A stretch of 64,000 nt of DNA from a virus. A program made the translations under genes and the position numbers. Below are positions 28,264 through 35,317 of the stretch, in pieces (the stretch's first letter is position 1; each line of letters begins with the position of its first letter). Below the pieces are notes generated by a model, which was not told where the DNA came from, made no database searches, and worked only from the letters and a program-made list of their open reading frames with translations. The DNA is taken from the IMG/VR virus record IMGVR_UViG_3300024513_000016, positions 48,243 to 112,242 of that record. One strand, 5' to 3'.

Positions 28264-29016
28264 TTATGGAGAAAGTCTTGCTTTATGAAGTCTCTTTTCT
28301 TCATAATAATCCCATACATTAGGTGCCCATCTTTTAAGAATAGGTGCAATTTGTTCAGTAAGTGCTTGAATCTCAAGTTGAGCATCTAGTTTTGCTCTAA
28401 GATCCATTAGGTGAAGAGCAGATCTGAGATTAAATGATACTACAAAATTTTGTCGGATTGCTTGTGCAAGATAATCACGAATGTGCTCTTCGCACATACC
28501 CTTTTCATACTTTACAGCATACCTTTTACAACCCTCTAAAATCCAATTAAGTTCATCATGATAATCTTCTTCTGTCCAATCATATTTTTTACCATAACGA
28601 TTTACATAAAACCCAGGAGGACGAACGTAAAAAACATCTTCAGTATTAAGTTCCCCACTTGCAACTTTTACAACTCTTTTTCCAGTATAACGTTGTGATT
28701 GAACATCAAAACTTACTCCCACTCTGTGAGTCCTTGCTTGCATCGCAACGTTATGGACATACCCAGAGACCGAAACGGTAATGCCAGGGTGCTCCAGAGG
28801 TCCCCAGTGACCCTTATCATTCGATAGGAGACGTTCTACAATCCATTTGCCACACCCAGATGAATTTGGAATGTCTTGAGTATGAATAGGTGTCTCAGAG
28901 TAATCACACTTTGCTGCCTGATAAATGACTTGTTCTGGAATTGGATAGCATTGTAGCATTACTACTTCCAAATTTTTATCAAGTTCAAGAAGATCTTTTG
29001 CTTTAATTGGTTTCAT
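28264..29016 (-). CDS. thyX: Flavin-dependent thymidylate synthase ThyX
   Basis: 250 residues. The ThyX signature is seen at residues 93-109 as RTHRVGVSFDVQSQRY, with the upstream HPGITVSVSG and a later NFVSFNLRSALHLMDLR...AQLEIQ. ThyX methylates dUMP to dTMP with methylene-tetrahydrofolate, NADPH and FAD, giving thymidine for phage DNA. Length is normal for the family. It overlaps the preceding small gene by ATGA. Confidence 0.95.
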   Translation of the reverse strand: MKPIKAKDLLELDKNLEVVMLQCYPIPEQVIYQAAKCDYSETPIHTQDIPNSSGCGKWIVERLLSNDKGHWGPLEHPGITVSVSGYVHNVAMQARTHRVGVSFDVQSQRYTGKRVVKVASGELNTEDVFYVRPPGFYVNRYGKKYDWTEEDYHDELNWILEGCKRYAVKYEKGMCEEHIRDYLAQAIRQNFVVSFNLRSALHLMDLRAKLDAQLEIQALTEQIAPILKRWAPNVWDYYEEKRLHKARLSP

Positions 29017-29174
29017 TTTGTTCCAAATCCTTTACTAGTTTTTTTCTTATTTTCTTTCAGAAGACTTTCAATATTAATCATTTCCTTTTTCATGTACGAA
29101 AGTTCTTCATCACTATAAAGATGATCTTGCTTCAATGCTTTTTTGATCATCTTCAATATTGCCTTTTCTCTCAT
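29013..29174 (-). CDS. Small charged protein overlapping thyX (53 aa)
   Basis: 53 residues, MREKAILKMIKKALKQ... SYMKKEMINIESLLKENKKK; helical and Lys-rich. The stop overlaps the thyX start by ATGA, which supports translational coupling. No family recognised. Confidence 0.55.
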   Translation of the reverse strand: MREKAILKMIKKALKQDHLYSDEELSYMKKEMINIESLLKENKKKTSKGFGTK

Positions 29175-29180
29175 TTTTAA

Positions 29181-29333
29181 TTACTCATCGAAGATTTCAT
29201 CATAGTCCATAATAGAAGAATCTACAACATAATTATCTTTTACAGTTGTTTTATCTTCAATCATTTCAAGTTTTAATTGGTTAAGTAACAACTCCATATT
29301 TTTTATAATGAGTTTTATACGTTCTTTATCCAT
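29181..29333 (-). CDS. Small acidic-tailed protein (50 aa)
   Basis: 50 residues, MDKERIKLIIKNMELLLNQLKLEMIEDK, then an acidic tail ending SSIMDYDEIFDE. The start lies 30 bases after the terminator at 29363-29388, so it probably opens the thyX transcription unit. Function unknown. Confidence 0.55.
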   Translation of the reverse strand: MDKERIKLIIKNMELLLNQLKLEMIEDKTTVKDNYVVDSSIMDYDEIFDE

Positions 29334-29362
29334 AAATAAATGTTTTTTTAATTTTACATAAA

Positions 29363-29388
29363 AAAAGGGGGGAAGTCAAGTCCCCCTT
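29363..29388 (-). terminator. Rho-independent terminator
   Basis: On the minus strand AAGGGGGA-CTTGA-CTTCCCCCC folds into a G/C-rich stem and runs into TTTTTTT. It ends the short transcription unit that begins at the sigma70 promoter near 30009-30037. Confidence 0.9.
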
Positions 29389-29392
29389 CATA

Positions 29393-29494
29393 TTATTTTG
29401 CTGCTAACAAAGTAGCAAGAGATGCTTGATGACGACGTTCTTCTTTTTGTTTTTGTTCTTTAATCAATTGAAGTACATTAATAGTTTTAATCAT
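29393..29494 (-). CDS. Tiny protein of the riboswitch-like unit (33 aa)
   Basis: 33 residues, MIKTINVLQLIKEQKQKEERRH.... It has an excellent AGGAGGG site 6 bases before the ATG (within the end of the previous gene) and overlaps that gene by ATGA; the terminator follows 5 bases later. Strong translation signals make a real peptide likely. Function unknown. Confidence 0.65.
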   Translation of the reverse strand: MIKTINVLQLIKEQKQKEERRHQASLATLLAAK

Positions 29495-29628
29495 TTATGT
29501 CCCTCCTTTACAAACTTAACCCCACGATAGGTCTCGTTGTATTGTTGAGGTTGTTGCATCATTTGTTGTTGATACTCAAGACGTTTTTGGGTATCATACT
29601 CGACACCACGATAAACTACTTTAGACAT
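29491..29628 (-). CDS. DUF4278-like short peptide (45 aa)
   Basis: 45 residues, MSKVVYRGVEYDTQKRLEYQQ, with a second half ETYRGVKFVKEG repeating the Y-R-G-V motif. The Y(R/G)GV.Y plan recalls the short cyanobacterial DUF4278 peptides. AAAGGAG lies about 10 bases before the ATG. It is placed directly behind the riboswitch-like element, as expected for the 'downstream peptide' genes. Function unknown. Confidence 0.75.
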   Translation of the reverse strand: MSKVVYRGVEYDTQKRLEYQQQMMQQPQQYNETYRGVKFVKEGHK

Positions 29629-29656
29629 TAGGGTTGCTCCTTTACTTTTTAAGGTT

Positions 29657-29708
29657 AGGTGGCGTTCCTTCCGTCGGCTTTTGCGTCCCTTAGTAGGATG
29701 AACGACCT
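29657..29708 (-). promoter_or_regulatory. Glutamine-riboswitch-like RNA (Downstream-peptide/glnA type), copy B
   Basis: Minus strand: AGGT-CGTTC-ATCC...GGGACGCAAAAGCC...GGAAG-GAACG-CC-ACCT. CGTTC pairs with GAACG (P1) and the outer AGGT with ACCT, giving about nine helix pairs, and the GGAAGGAACGC end matches what I remember of the glnA/Downstream-peptide family, found in marine Synechococcus, Prochlorococcus and their phages. It lies 28 bases before the 45-aa peptide, the usual place. Binding of glutamine is inferred from the family, not shown. Confidence 0.65.
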
Positions 29709-29741
29709 ACTCTTTTTCCACAATAGGTATAGAAAAACATA

Positions 29742-30002
29742 GGCATTCCGTTCCGAGTCGGCGTACTTCCGTCCTATTTAATTTTAGCACTTTTGAATAA
29801 AATCCTTTCGGAGTTCTAATAGCAATCGGTCTTCTGTTCTTTGATTAACTACATCGTCGTTTTTAACGATGTCCATTAGTTCCCACACAGTATCACAACT
29901 AAGTTTAACTGCATATTCAGTTGCAGTTAGTTGTGAAGTAGAAAAAGAAAGAAATGGAACCCATGCTAAAAGCAAAAGTGCTTTAGCCATAGGATGAACG
30001 AT
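29742..30002 (-). promoter_or_regulatory. Split riboswitch-like element, copy A, enclosing a small gene
   Basis: The 5' half ATCGTTCATCCTAT (30002-29989) and the 3' half ATAGGACGGAAGTACGCC... GGAACG (29777-29750) repeat the elements of copy B (GTCGTTCATCC; GGGACGCAAAAGCCGAC; GGAACG). Between the halves sits the complete 68-aa gene 29784-29990. UCCUAU and AUAGGA form a perfect 6-bp helix, and CGUUC/GAACG a second one, so the gene would occupy a loop of the RNA. The predicted transcript start is within about ten bases of the 5' half. The structural reading is inference. Confidence 0.4.
29784..29990 (-). CDS. Small secreted protein (68 aa)
   Basis: 68 residues with a signal-peptide-like start MAKALLLLAWVPFLSFSTSQ; the mature part has KLSCDTVWELMDIVKNDDVV and a C-terminal Cys. 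There is no Shine-Dalgarno before the ATG: the upstream bases are the ATCGTTCATCCT arm of the riboswitch-like element, and the predicted 5' leader is only about 15-20 nt. Related short secreted proteins with SCDTVWELMD-like cores are familiar from cyanophages. Function unknown. Confidence 0.65.
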   Translation of the reverse strand: MAKALLLLAWVPFLSFSTSQLTATEYAVKLSCDTVWELMDIVKNDDVVNQRTEDRLLLELRKDFIQKC

Positions 30003-30008
30003 AATTGC

Positions 30009-30037
30009 AGTATACTACCTACAATATATCTAGTCAA
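30009..30037 (-). promoter_or_regulatory. Sigma70 promoter (TTGACT-17-TATACT)
   Basis: Minus strand -35 TTGACT (30037-30032), 17-base spacer, -10 TATACT (30014-30009). This near-consensus early promoter would start RNA at about 30002, just at the 5' half of the riboswitch-like element. Confidence 0.85.
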
Positions 30038-30053
30038 TTATTTTGTAACAAAT

Positions 30054-30308
30054 TTATTTTTTCTTTTTATTTTCTTTTACTTGATATCCGTATGTTTTAG
30101 GATTTACCGTACCAGAAGTCCAATCAATGCTTTTTACATTTCTATAATTATCATAATAATAATCAAAAATTTCTACTCTAGATCCAGATTGCACAATATC
30201 ATAAACAGGATGTTGAGCATCATCTAGATATGAAACTAAGTATGAATTTCTAGGTAACTCTTTATTTTTTGCGTAGGTTGGATCGCAATCTCTGTGAATA
30301 ATGTTCAT
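30054..30308 (-). CDS. Conserved-type cyanophage hypothetical protein (84 aa)
   Basis: 84 residues, MNIIHRDCDPTYAKNKELPR, then YDIVQSGSRVEIFDYYYDNYR, VKSIDWTSGTVNPKTYGY and a Lys-rich end. I recognise this plan from other T4-like cyanophages but know no function. Soluble, aromatic-rich. It precedes the sigma70 promoter by 17 bases. Confidence 0.75.
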   Translation of the reverse strand: MNIIHRDCDPTYAKNKELPRNSYLVSYLDDAQHPVYDIVQSGSRVEIFDYYYDNYRNVKSIDWTSGTVNPKTYGYQVKENKKKK

Positions 30309-30315
30309 TTAAATT

Positions 30316-30933
30316 TTATCTATTAACTTCCCATGTAATATCAGGATAGGCTTCAGATACAATTTCTTTTGTAATGTTATACTTAGATTGTAATTTTTTA
30401 TCTTTAACTAGACACATGATCTCTGCATCCAATGGATGTAAACCTTCTAGCATTTGAATAAACATACTTTCACGACGAAGTTTAGGAACTCCTGCATTTC
30501 CAGGAACACCATTCTTAGACATTACAAAATTAATTAGTTTTTCATATTCAGTTCTTAATGTTGTATGTCCTGTTCTAATTTTTTCAGTATAGCTTACAGA
30601 AGAACTTTTTTCTACTTCCATTTTTTCAACTTCTTTTCCAATCCTTTCTGAAATTGATCCAGTTTTTACTAGATCATCAGAAACTGTTCCATATGGAACT
30701 TCACCTTCAGGTAACATGGAAATTACATTATCATCAAAATTCCAAATAAAAATAGCCTTCAATGAAGGATGTTCATGTTCTTTAAGAATTTGAACTTTTT
30801 TTGCATTCGTTCTTTGCTTACTTACCAATTGAAAAACTTCAAAAACAAAAGGATTATTTGGAAGTTTTTCAATTTTATCTACTGTTGCTTTTGTAGTAGT
30901 ACTAGTTTTTTTTCTAGTTGTTGTAGAAGTCAT
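30316..30933 (-). CDS. Conserved-type cyanophage protein of unknown function (205 aa)
   Basis: 205 residues. A Thr/Lys-rich start (MTSTTTRKKTSTTT) precedes FVFEVFQLVSKQRTNAKKVQILKEH, KAIFIWNFDDNVISMLPEGEVPY and PKLRRESMFIQMLEGLHPLDAEIMCLVKDKKL. Proteins of this layout (DUF6433-like in my recollection) are common in cyanomyoviruses. The last block suggests an oligomeric helical protein. No catalytic residues recognised. Confidence 0.75.
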   Translation of the reverse strand: MTSTTTRKKTSTTTKATVDKIEKLPNNPFVFEVFQLVSKQRTNAKKVQILKEHEHPSLKAIFIWNFDDNVISMLPEGEVPYGTVSDDLVKTGSISERIGKEVEKMEVEKSSSVSYTEKIRTGHTTLRTEYEKLINFVMSKNGVPGNAGVPKLRRESMFIQMLEGLHPLDAEIMCLVKDKKLQSKYNITKEIVSEAYPDITWEVNR

Positions 30934-30968
30934 AATTGTTTCAATTCATTTGTACTATCTAGTCTAAC

Positions 30969-31202
30969 TCAATCGTCATCATCGTCATCATCTTCATTCT
31001 CAAAATATCCATTTTCAAATCTTACTGCAAGTATTTCATCTGGCATGACGTTTCCATTTTCATCAAACATCTCAGGGTGCATGAAAATTCTTTGAGGTTG
31101 CGTCTCGTAGGAGTGTGTCTTTGCTAACCAGCCAATTACCGACCCTACACATAAAAACAAAATACTAATTAAACAAAAAATAGTGAGTTCTGCTGCTAAC
31201 AT
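30969..31202 (-). CDS. Small single-pass membrane protein with acidic tail
   Basis: 77 residues. Residues 5-27 (ELTIFCLISILFLCVGSVIGWL) form one membrane helix; the rest is soluble, with HPEMFDENGNVMPDEILAVRFENGYF and a run of Asp at the end. Probably in the host membrane. It overlaps the upstream gene by 7 bases. Known as a recurrent cyanophage type; function unknown. Confidence 0.75.
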   Translation of the reverse strand: MLAAELTIFCLISILFLCVGSVIGWLAKTHSYETQPQRIFMHPEMFDENGNVMPDEILAVRFENGYFENEDDDDDDD

Positions 31203-31399
31203 CTTTTTTCTCCTGAGATGTTGGTTTTTCTTTTAATAAAGAATTCTATTTGAAAATTAAATTCCCATCTTAAAATAGAAAATTTTTTTTTCAAACTAAA
31301 TTTCTTACTTTTATTTTGTTCCCTTTTAGTTTTCTCCCTATGAAGCAGTAGTTCGACTCCACGATTTCTTTCGTGAATACTATTATTTAGATCTATCAT
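31196..31399 (-). CDS. Small basic protein (67 aa)
   Basis: 67 residues, MIDLNNSIHERNRGVELLLHREKTKREQNKSKK..., very basic. The ATG at 31399 overlaps the glutaredoxin stop as TGATG and its own stop overlaps the next gene. The tight fit supports a real gene; no family recognised. Confidence 0.55.
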   Translation of the reverse strand: MIDLNNSIHERNRGVELLLHREKTKREQNKSKKFSLKKKFSILRWEFNFQIEFFIKRKTNISGEKRC

Positions 31400-31650
31400 C
31401 AAAGAAGATTATTTTCTTGCAGATATTTAACCGTATCTACACATCCACCAAGATGCTCAGTATCGTTCATAATAATTTGTGGGAAAGTAGATCCTTGTCC
31501 AAATTCTGCATAAAACTCTTCTGCAGTAAAATCTGTACCCAATTCATAACAAATTACAGGAGTTCCTCTCTTAATACTTAAATCTCCAAGAACCATTTTA
31601 ATTTTGTCACAGAATGGACATCCAAGTTTTGAATAAATTGTAAAATTCAT
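31399..31650 (-). CDS. Glutaredoxin
   Basis: 83 residues with the redox motif CPFCDK (residues 11-16), the cis-Pro segment GSTFPQIIMND and the GGCVDTVKYL glutathione-site helix. Phage glutaredoxins of this size (NrdC-type) usually reduce ribonucleotide reductase. It heads a run of small genes; no nrd genes lie in this window. Confidence 0.92.
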   Translation of the reverse strand: MNFTIYSKLGCPFCDKIKMVLGDLSIKRGTPVICYELGTDFTAEEFYAEFGQGSTFPQIIMNDTEHLGGCVDTVKYLQENNLL

Positions 31651-31657
31651 AGTAATT

Positions 31658-32032
31658 TTAAATTGCTGTATTGTTTTTACGTGGTCTATAAACTCTCAAT
31701 TCTTGTTTAGAAAGTTGAGTCCTCCATTCTACTATATCACTGTATCTTTGCAATGTAAAGAACTCCTGTCTGCGAAACCAAGTTTCCCAATTTTCATGTG
31801 CTTTAGATCGATTACACTTTTCACATGCACATATAACATTCGTTAAATGATCAGTTCCACCTTTAGATTGTGGAATTATATGATCCATTGTTAAATTTTC
31901 ATCAGATTTACAATAAGCACATTTGTACTCCCATTTTTCTTTAATTGAATTTTTCCATAATCTTCTAGATTCAGATGTTGAAGAAGTTTCAAGATTATAC
32001 AAATAATCTTCTGAAGAATTGTAGAGTTGCAT
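31658..32032 (-). CDS. HNH endonuclease
   Basis: 124 residues. A classic HNH/zinc domain: CAYCKSDENLTMDHIIPQSKGG, then TNVICACEKCNRSKAH (two CxxC pairs, DH, N, H). The last part, WETWFRRQEFFTLQRYSDI, is a helical tail. It could be a homing nuclease or a resident nicking enzyme; no NUMOD motif is present. Lies between a glutaredoxin and a small zinc protein. Confidence 0.88.
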   Translation of the reverse strand: MQLYNSSEDYLYNLETSSTSESRRLWKNSIKEKWEYKCAYCKSDENLTMDHIIPQSKGGTDHLTNVICACEKCNRSKAHENWETWFRRQEFFTLQRYSDIVEWRTQLSKQELRVYRPRKNNTAI

Positions 32033-32056
32033 TCTTTATTATAGAACTTGTAATAT

Positions 32057-32260
32057 CTAGTGAGATTTTTTAGTAGTATTTTTCCTTTTACATGCATCTC
32101 TTGCCCAAGCACGAGAAAGACTATTCACATACGAACAGGATGTATTATCTTTCCCACAATATGGACATTTAGAATCTGGTGGATCTGAAAGATATCCTTC
32201 AGGTGTATACATCCTTTTCTTCTTTTGATTCTCTGCTTGTTTTTTCTTTCTGTGATTCAT
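32057..32260 (-). CDS. Small zinc-ribbon-like basic protein (67 aa)
   Basis: 67 residues, Lys-rich ends around SKCPYCGKDNTSCSYVNS, which offers CxxC plus further Cys (SCS, DACKR). Probably binds zinc and perhaps nucleic acid. Overlaps the upstream gene by 4 bases. No family name known. Confidence 0.7.
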   Translation of the reverse strand: MNHRKKKQAENQKKKRMYTPEGYLSDPPDSKCPYCGKDNTSCSYVNSLSRAWARDACKRKNTTKKSH

Positions 32261-32574
32261 ATAATCACAGGTTCCCCTTGACCTTCGGGAAGTTTGATCT
32301 GAGATAATTGCCTTCCAAATGCCATAGATTCTTCTATTTCCAGAGATCCACCAAAACCACTAGTCTTGTTTACTACAATTTCTGTTGTTGGAAGTGCTTT
32401 TGGAATTTCAATATCAATAACATCACTCATCAACATTTTATTTACTCTATACTCACGATTTTGTGGATCCATGGAGATCAACATCCTTGCATCTTCCCTA
32501 GTACCACAATCTGCAATTTTTTTTCCAGTTCTTTTGTGAAATACTGAAAAATACTCTTCGTTATACTTTTTCAT
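32257..32574 (-). CDS. Hypothetical protein (105 aa)
   Basis: 105 residues. YFSVFHKRTGKKIADCGTREDARMLISMDPQNREYR looks like a small alpha/beta fold; the second half is VIDIEIPKALPTTEIVVNK and ends LPEGQGEPVII. It overlaps small genes on both sides. Function unknown. Confidence 0.7.
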   Translation of the reverse strand: MKKYNEEYFSVFHKRTGKKIADCGTREDARMLISMDPQNREYRVNKMLMSDVIDIEIPKALPTTEIVVNKTSGFGGSLEIEESMAFGRQLSQIKLPEGQGEPVII

Positions 32575-32683
32575 TTTTTAAAATCTTTTGATTACTATAG
32601 GTTTTTATGGGAATCCTGTAAAGTCCAGGCCAAGTATCACGGATAATTTCTGAAAGTTTATTCGGTGTAGTAGATGATATCAT
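32561..32683 (-). CDS. Small hypothetical protein (40 aa)
   Basis: 40 residues, MISSTTPNKLSEIIRDTWPG, ending KILKNEKV. Coupled upstream by an ATGA overlap to the transglycosylase-like gene and overlapping the next gene by 14 bases. Support is the overlap pattern only. Confidence 0.45.
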   Translation of the reverse strand: MISSTTPNKLSEIIRDTWPGLYRIPIKTYSNQKILKNEKV

Positions 32684-33234
32684 ACTAATATAAAATTAGA
32701 CTTACGTTGTTGAGATAATAGCATTAGAATTTTAGGATCTTTTGCACTCTTTTTTACAGATTCATAATAATCATAATATCCATTATGGAGAATAATTGCA
32801 TCTTTCAATGATCCAGTTTGGTTTTGCAAACGTCGAAGTTTACTTGACAATAACCAAACTGTTACTTCATCGTCATCCAATAGTTCTTTTTTTGGAGGAA
32901 GTCCTTGTATTACCAATTCATTTATCCCCAATTGTGCAACTCCAAAAGTTTTTAAATCTACTGGTTTGCGGTGAATAATCTCTTCATAAAGAATTGCAGA
33001 AATTACATTTTCTGGAATATTAAATTGTTTACTAGAAACTTTAATGTATGGAATTAGAGTTTCTAGTTTCCTATAAGCAAATTCTCTAGTCACAGGGACA
33101 TTTGATACAACCTTACTAATCACTGTTGGAGTGATTGTTCGGTCTTTTACTCCATAATTACTAAGAGTTTTATTTTGACTCTTAATTGGAATAAAAGAAA
33201 AAATTATAATACTCAATAAAAAAAGTCTTTTCAT
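32680..33234 (-). CDS. Secreted lytic-transglycosylase-like protein
   Basis: 184 residues. Signal peptide MKRLFLLSIIIFSFIPIKSQ, then a helical domain with FNIPENVISAILYEEIIHRK (candidate catalytic Glu), LKTFGVAQLGINELVIQG and LKDAIILHNGYYDYYESV, a layout like SLT-type murein transglycosylases (Glu, G-x-x-Q, N-G-Y). It may cleave peptidoglycan from the periplasm at lysis. Catalytic assignment is tentative because the ES motif is not exact. Confidence 0.65.
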   Translation of the reverse strand: MKRLFLLSIIIFSFIPIKSQNKTLSNYGVKDRTITPTVISKVVSNVPVTREFAYRKLETLIPYIKVSSKQFNIPENVISAILYEEIIHRKPVDLKTFGVAQLGINELVIQGLPPKKELLDDDEVTVWLLSSKLRRLQNQTGSLKDAIILHNGYYDYYESVKKSAKDPKILMLLSQQRKSNFILV

Positions 33235-33305
33235 AAATCTTGAAGTATGGACAGTATGAACATAAAAATTCCGAAGAGTTGAAATAGGACTAAGATGAGT
33301 AACAT
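33231..33305 (-). CDS. Possible 24-aa membrane peptide
   Basis: MLLILVLFQLFGIFMFILSILQDL would be a single hydrophobic helix; its stop overlaps the start of the secreted transglycosylase-like gene by ATGA. No clear ribosome-binding site is seen, so it may be chance. Confidence 0.3.
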   Translation of the reverse strand: MLLILVLFQLFGIFMFILSILQDL

Positions 33306-33331
33306 TTTAATCTTTTACTAGTAATTTGAAT

Positions 33332-34366
33332 TTATCTAACGTGATGTCCACCGAACATATATCTCATACCATTAAGGATTTTAGATCCGAATGAACCGAG
33401 ATTTCGAGAGTTAAATCTTTCAAATAGTGCCGTGGTAATAACAGGAGCAGGAACTCCAAGATCGACAGCAGCAGAAACAGTCCAACGTCCCTCACCACTA
33501 TCAGATACCCCACCAGAGAACTTTTTAAGATCACCATCCTTGCGTAGTACATCCGCAGTAAGATCAAGTAACCAAGAACCAACTACACTACCACGACGCC
33601 ATAATTCAGCAACCTCTGCAACATTGATATCATAACAGTAACTTTCAGGATCTGCCATAGGTGCAACTTCAGCATCACCTTCTTTAATGTATTGAGATCC
33701 ATTATTTGCATTCTTGAGAATATTGAATCCTTCGGCATATGCCTGCATCATTCCATATTCAATACCATTATGCACCATCTTCACAAAATGACCTGCACCA
33801 GGTCCACCACAATGCAACCAACCATATTCTGCAGAAGTTAGATCAGATGTTGGATCTGTTCTATGGCAGGAGTGAATGTCTGGGGAGAGTGCAGAGAATA
33901 TTTTTGAACAAGTGGAGACCGCAGTATTTCCACCACCAACCATAAGACAGTATCCACGATCCAAACCGTAAACACCACCGCTAGTACCACAATCAATATA
34001 TTGGATGCCCAGTTTTGCCAGACGTTCTGCTCTTTTCCGACTGTCTTTAAAATTGCTATTGCCATGATCAATAATAATATCTCCTTCACTACAATATCGT
34101 AGTAACTCATTGATCGTCTCCTCTACAGTTTCAGCAGGCACAACCATCATAAAAATTCCTGGTTGAGTTTCACCCTTTTTATTTTGTTTAACTACTTTAA
34201 CAAGGTTTTCAATATCATCTACAATTCCATTAACATATCCTTTTTCAAATGCTTCTTGTGCTTTTTCATAATTCCTACGATAACCCCAGACTTCGATATC
34301 TGCTTTCATCATACGACGGGACATTCCTTCCCCCATCCGACCAAGACCAATTAATCCTACTTTCAT
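33332..34366 (-). CDS. gnd: 6-phosphogluconate dehydrogenase, decarboxylating
   Basis: 344 residues. NAD(P)-binding GLIGLGRMGEGMSRRMM at the start, then IIDHGNSNFKDS, IDCGTSGGVYGLDRGYCLMVGG (substrate loop) and GGPGAGHFVKMVHNGIEYGMMQ (catalytic Lys and His-Asn). The length fits the short GndA/YqeC-like class. It oxidises 6-phosphogluconate to ribulose-5-phosphate and makes NADPH, feeding nucleotide synthesis together with TalC in infected cyanobacteria. A small gene ends one base upstream, and GAGGAT serves as ribosome-binding site. Confidence 0.95.
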   Translation of the reverse strand: MKVGLIGLGRMGEGMSRRMMKADIEVWGYRRNYEKAQEAFEKGYVNGIVDDIENLVKVVKQNKKGETQPGIFMMVVPAETVEETINELLRYCSEGDIIIDHGNSNFKDSRKRAERLAKLGIQYIDCGTSGGVYGLDRGYCLMVGGGNTAVSTCSKIFSALSPDIHSCHRTDPTSDLTSAEYGWLHCGGPGAGHFVKMVHNGIEYGMMQAYAEGFNILKNANNGSQYIKEGDAEVAPMADPESYCYDINVAEVAELWRRGSVVGSWLLDLTADVLRKDGDLKKFSGGVSDSGEGRWTVSAAVDLGVPAPVITTALFERFNSRNLGSFGSKILNGMRYMFGGHHVR

Positions 34367-34573
34367 TTAATCCTCCCAAGTTTCGTATTGTTCTTTAAAA
34401 TAAGCATCAACTTTTTTTAAATCGTCTAAATGAATATTACAAACATAATCATTCTCATCGCACCATTCTAATGCAAATGCATGTATTCTTTCATCACTTT
34501 TTGTTTTATTAACACCATAAATTCTAGAGAAAGATGACATTACAAAATGCCAACATTGATGTTTCTCTTTCAT
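34367..34573 (-). CDS. Small hypothetical protein between talC and gnd (68 aa)
   Basis: 68 residues, MKEKHQCWHFVMSSFSRIYGVNK, FALEWCDENDYVCNIHLDDLKKV, ending EQYETWED. His/Cys and aromatic rich. It lies 9 bases after talC and touches gnd, so the three are probably one operon. Function unknown. Confidence 0.7.
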   Translation of the reverse strand: MKEKHQCWHFVMSSFSRIYGVNKTKSDERIHAFALEWCDENDYVCNIHLDDLKKVDAYFKEQYETWED

Positions 34574-34582
34574 TTTTCCTTT

Positions 34583-35242
34583 TTACTTTTTACTTTTAAG
34601 AACTTTTTCCCAATCATTCTGGAAAAGTTCCAGACCCTTATCAGTCATAATGTTCTTATACATTCCCCAGAATACAACTGGTGGAATAGTAACTACATCA
34701 GCACCAGAAAGAGCAGATTGTTCTACTTGCCTTACGTCACGAAGAGATGCAGCAAGGATTTGTGTTGATGTACCTGAATAATCAAATGCATTACGAATAT
34801 TTTTAATCAACTCAATCCCATCAATTGAATTATCCATCCAACGACCTACGAAAGGTGAGATGAATGTTGCCCCTGCTTTAGACGCAAGAATTGCCTGAGC
34901 AACTGAGAATACTAATGTTACGTTAGTTTGAATTCCCTTATCAGAAAGGAATTTACAAGCTTTAAGACCCTCTACTGTGCAAGGAACTTTAATTGTAACT
35001 GCAGGTGCAATTGTGTAATATTTTTGTGCCTCAGAAAGCATTTCTTCTGCAGTATCTGCGACAACTTCTGCGGAAATGCTCTGTAAGTTTGAAAAGTCTG
35101 TTGCAATCTCGTGGATGACCTGTAAAAGTTGTCTTCCACTTTTAAGAATTAATGATGGATTTGTGGTAACACCATCTAATAATCCTGTTTCATATGCAGG
35201 TTTAATTAAGGAAACATCTGCAGTATCTAAAAATATCTTCAT
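34583..35242 (-). CDS. talC: Transaldolase (TalC-type)
   Basis: 219 residues, the length of the short TalC/fructose-6-phosphate-aldolase-like class. MKIFLDTADVSLIKPAYETGLLDGVTTNPSLI (start), AVTIKVPCTVEGLKA with the Schiff-base Lys (about 85), TNVTLVFSVAQAILASKAGATFISPFVGRWMD and SGADVVTIPP. Cyanophage TalC diverts carbon from the Calvin cycle into the pentose phosphate pathway. Adjacent to gnd, with psbD nearby. Confidence 0.95.
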   Translation of the reverse strand: MKIFLDTADVSLIKPAYETGLLDGVTTNPSLILKSGRQLLQVIHEIATDFSNLQSISAEVVADTAEEMLSEAQKYYTIAPAVTIKVPCTVEGLKACKFLSDKGIQTNVTLVFSVAQAILASKAGATFISPFVGRWMDNSIDGIELIKNIRNAFDYSGTSTQILAASLRDVRQVEQSALSGADVVTIPPVVFWGMYKNIMTDKGLELFQNDWEKVLKSKK

Positions 35243-35317
35243 AAAAAAAGAAAGAACTTATAACTAATTATAATAAATTTTATCTAGGTTTTTATGAATT
35301 GTTATGAATTAAATATA

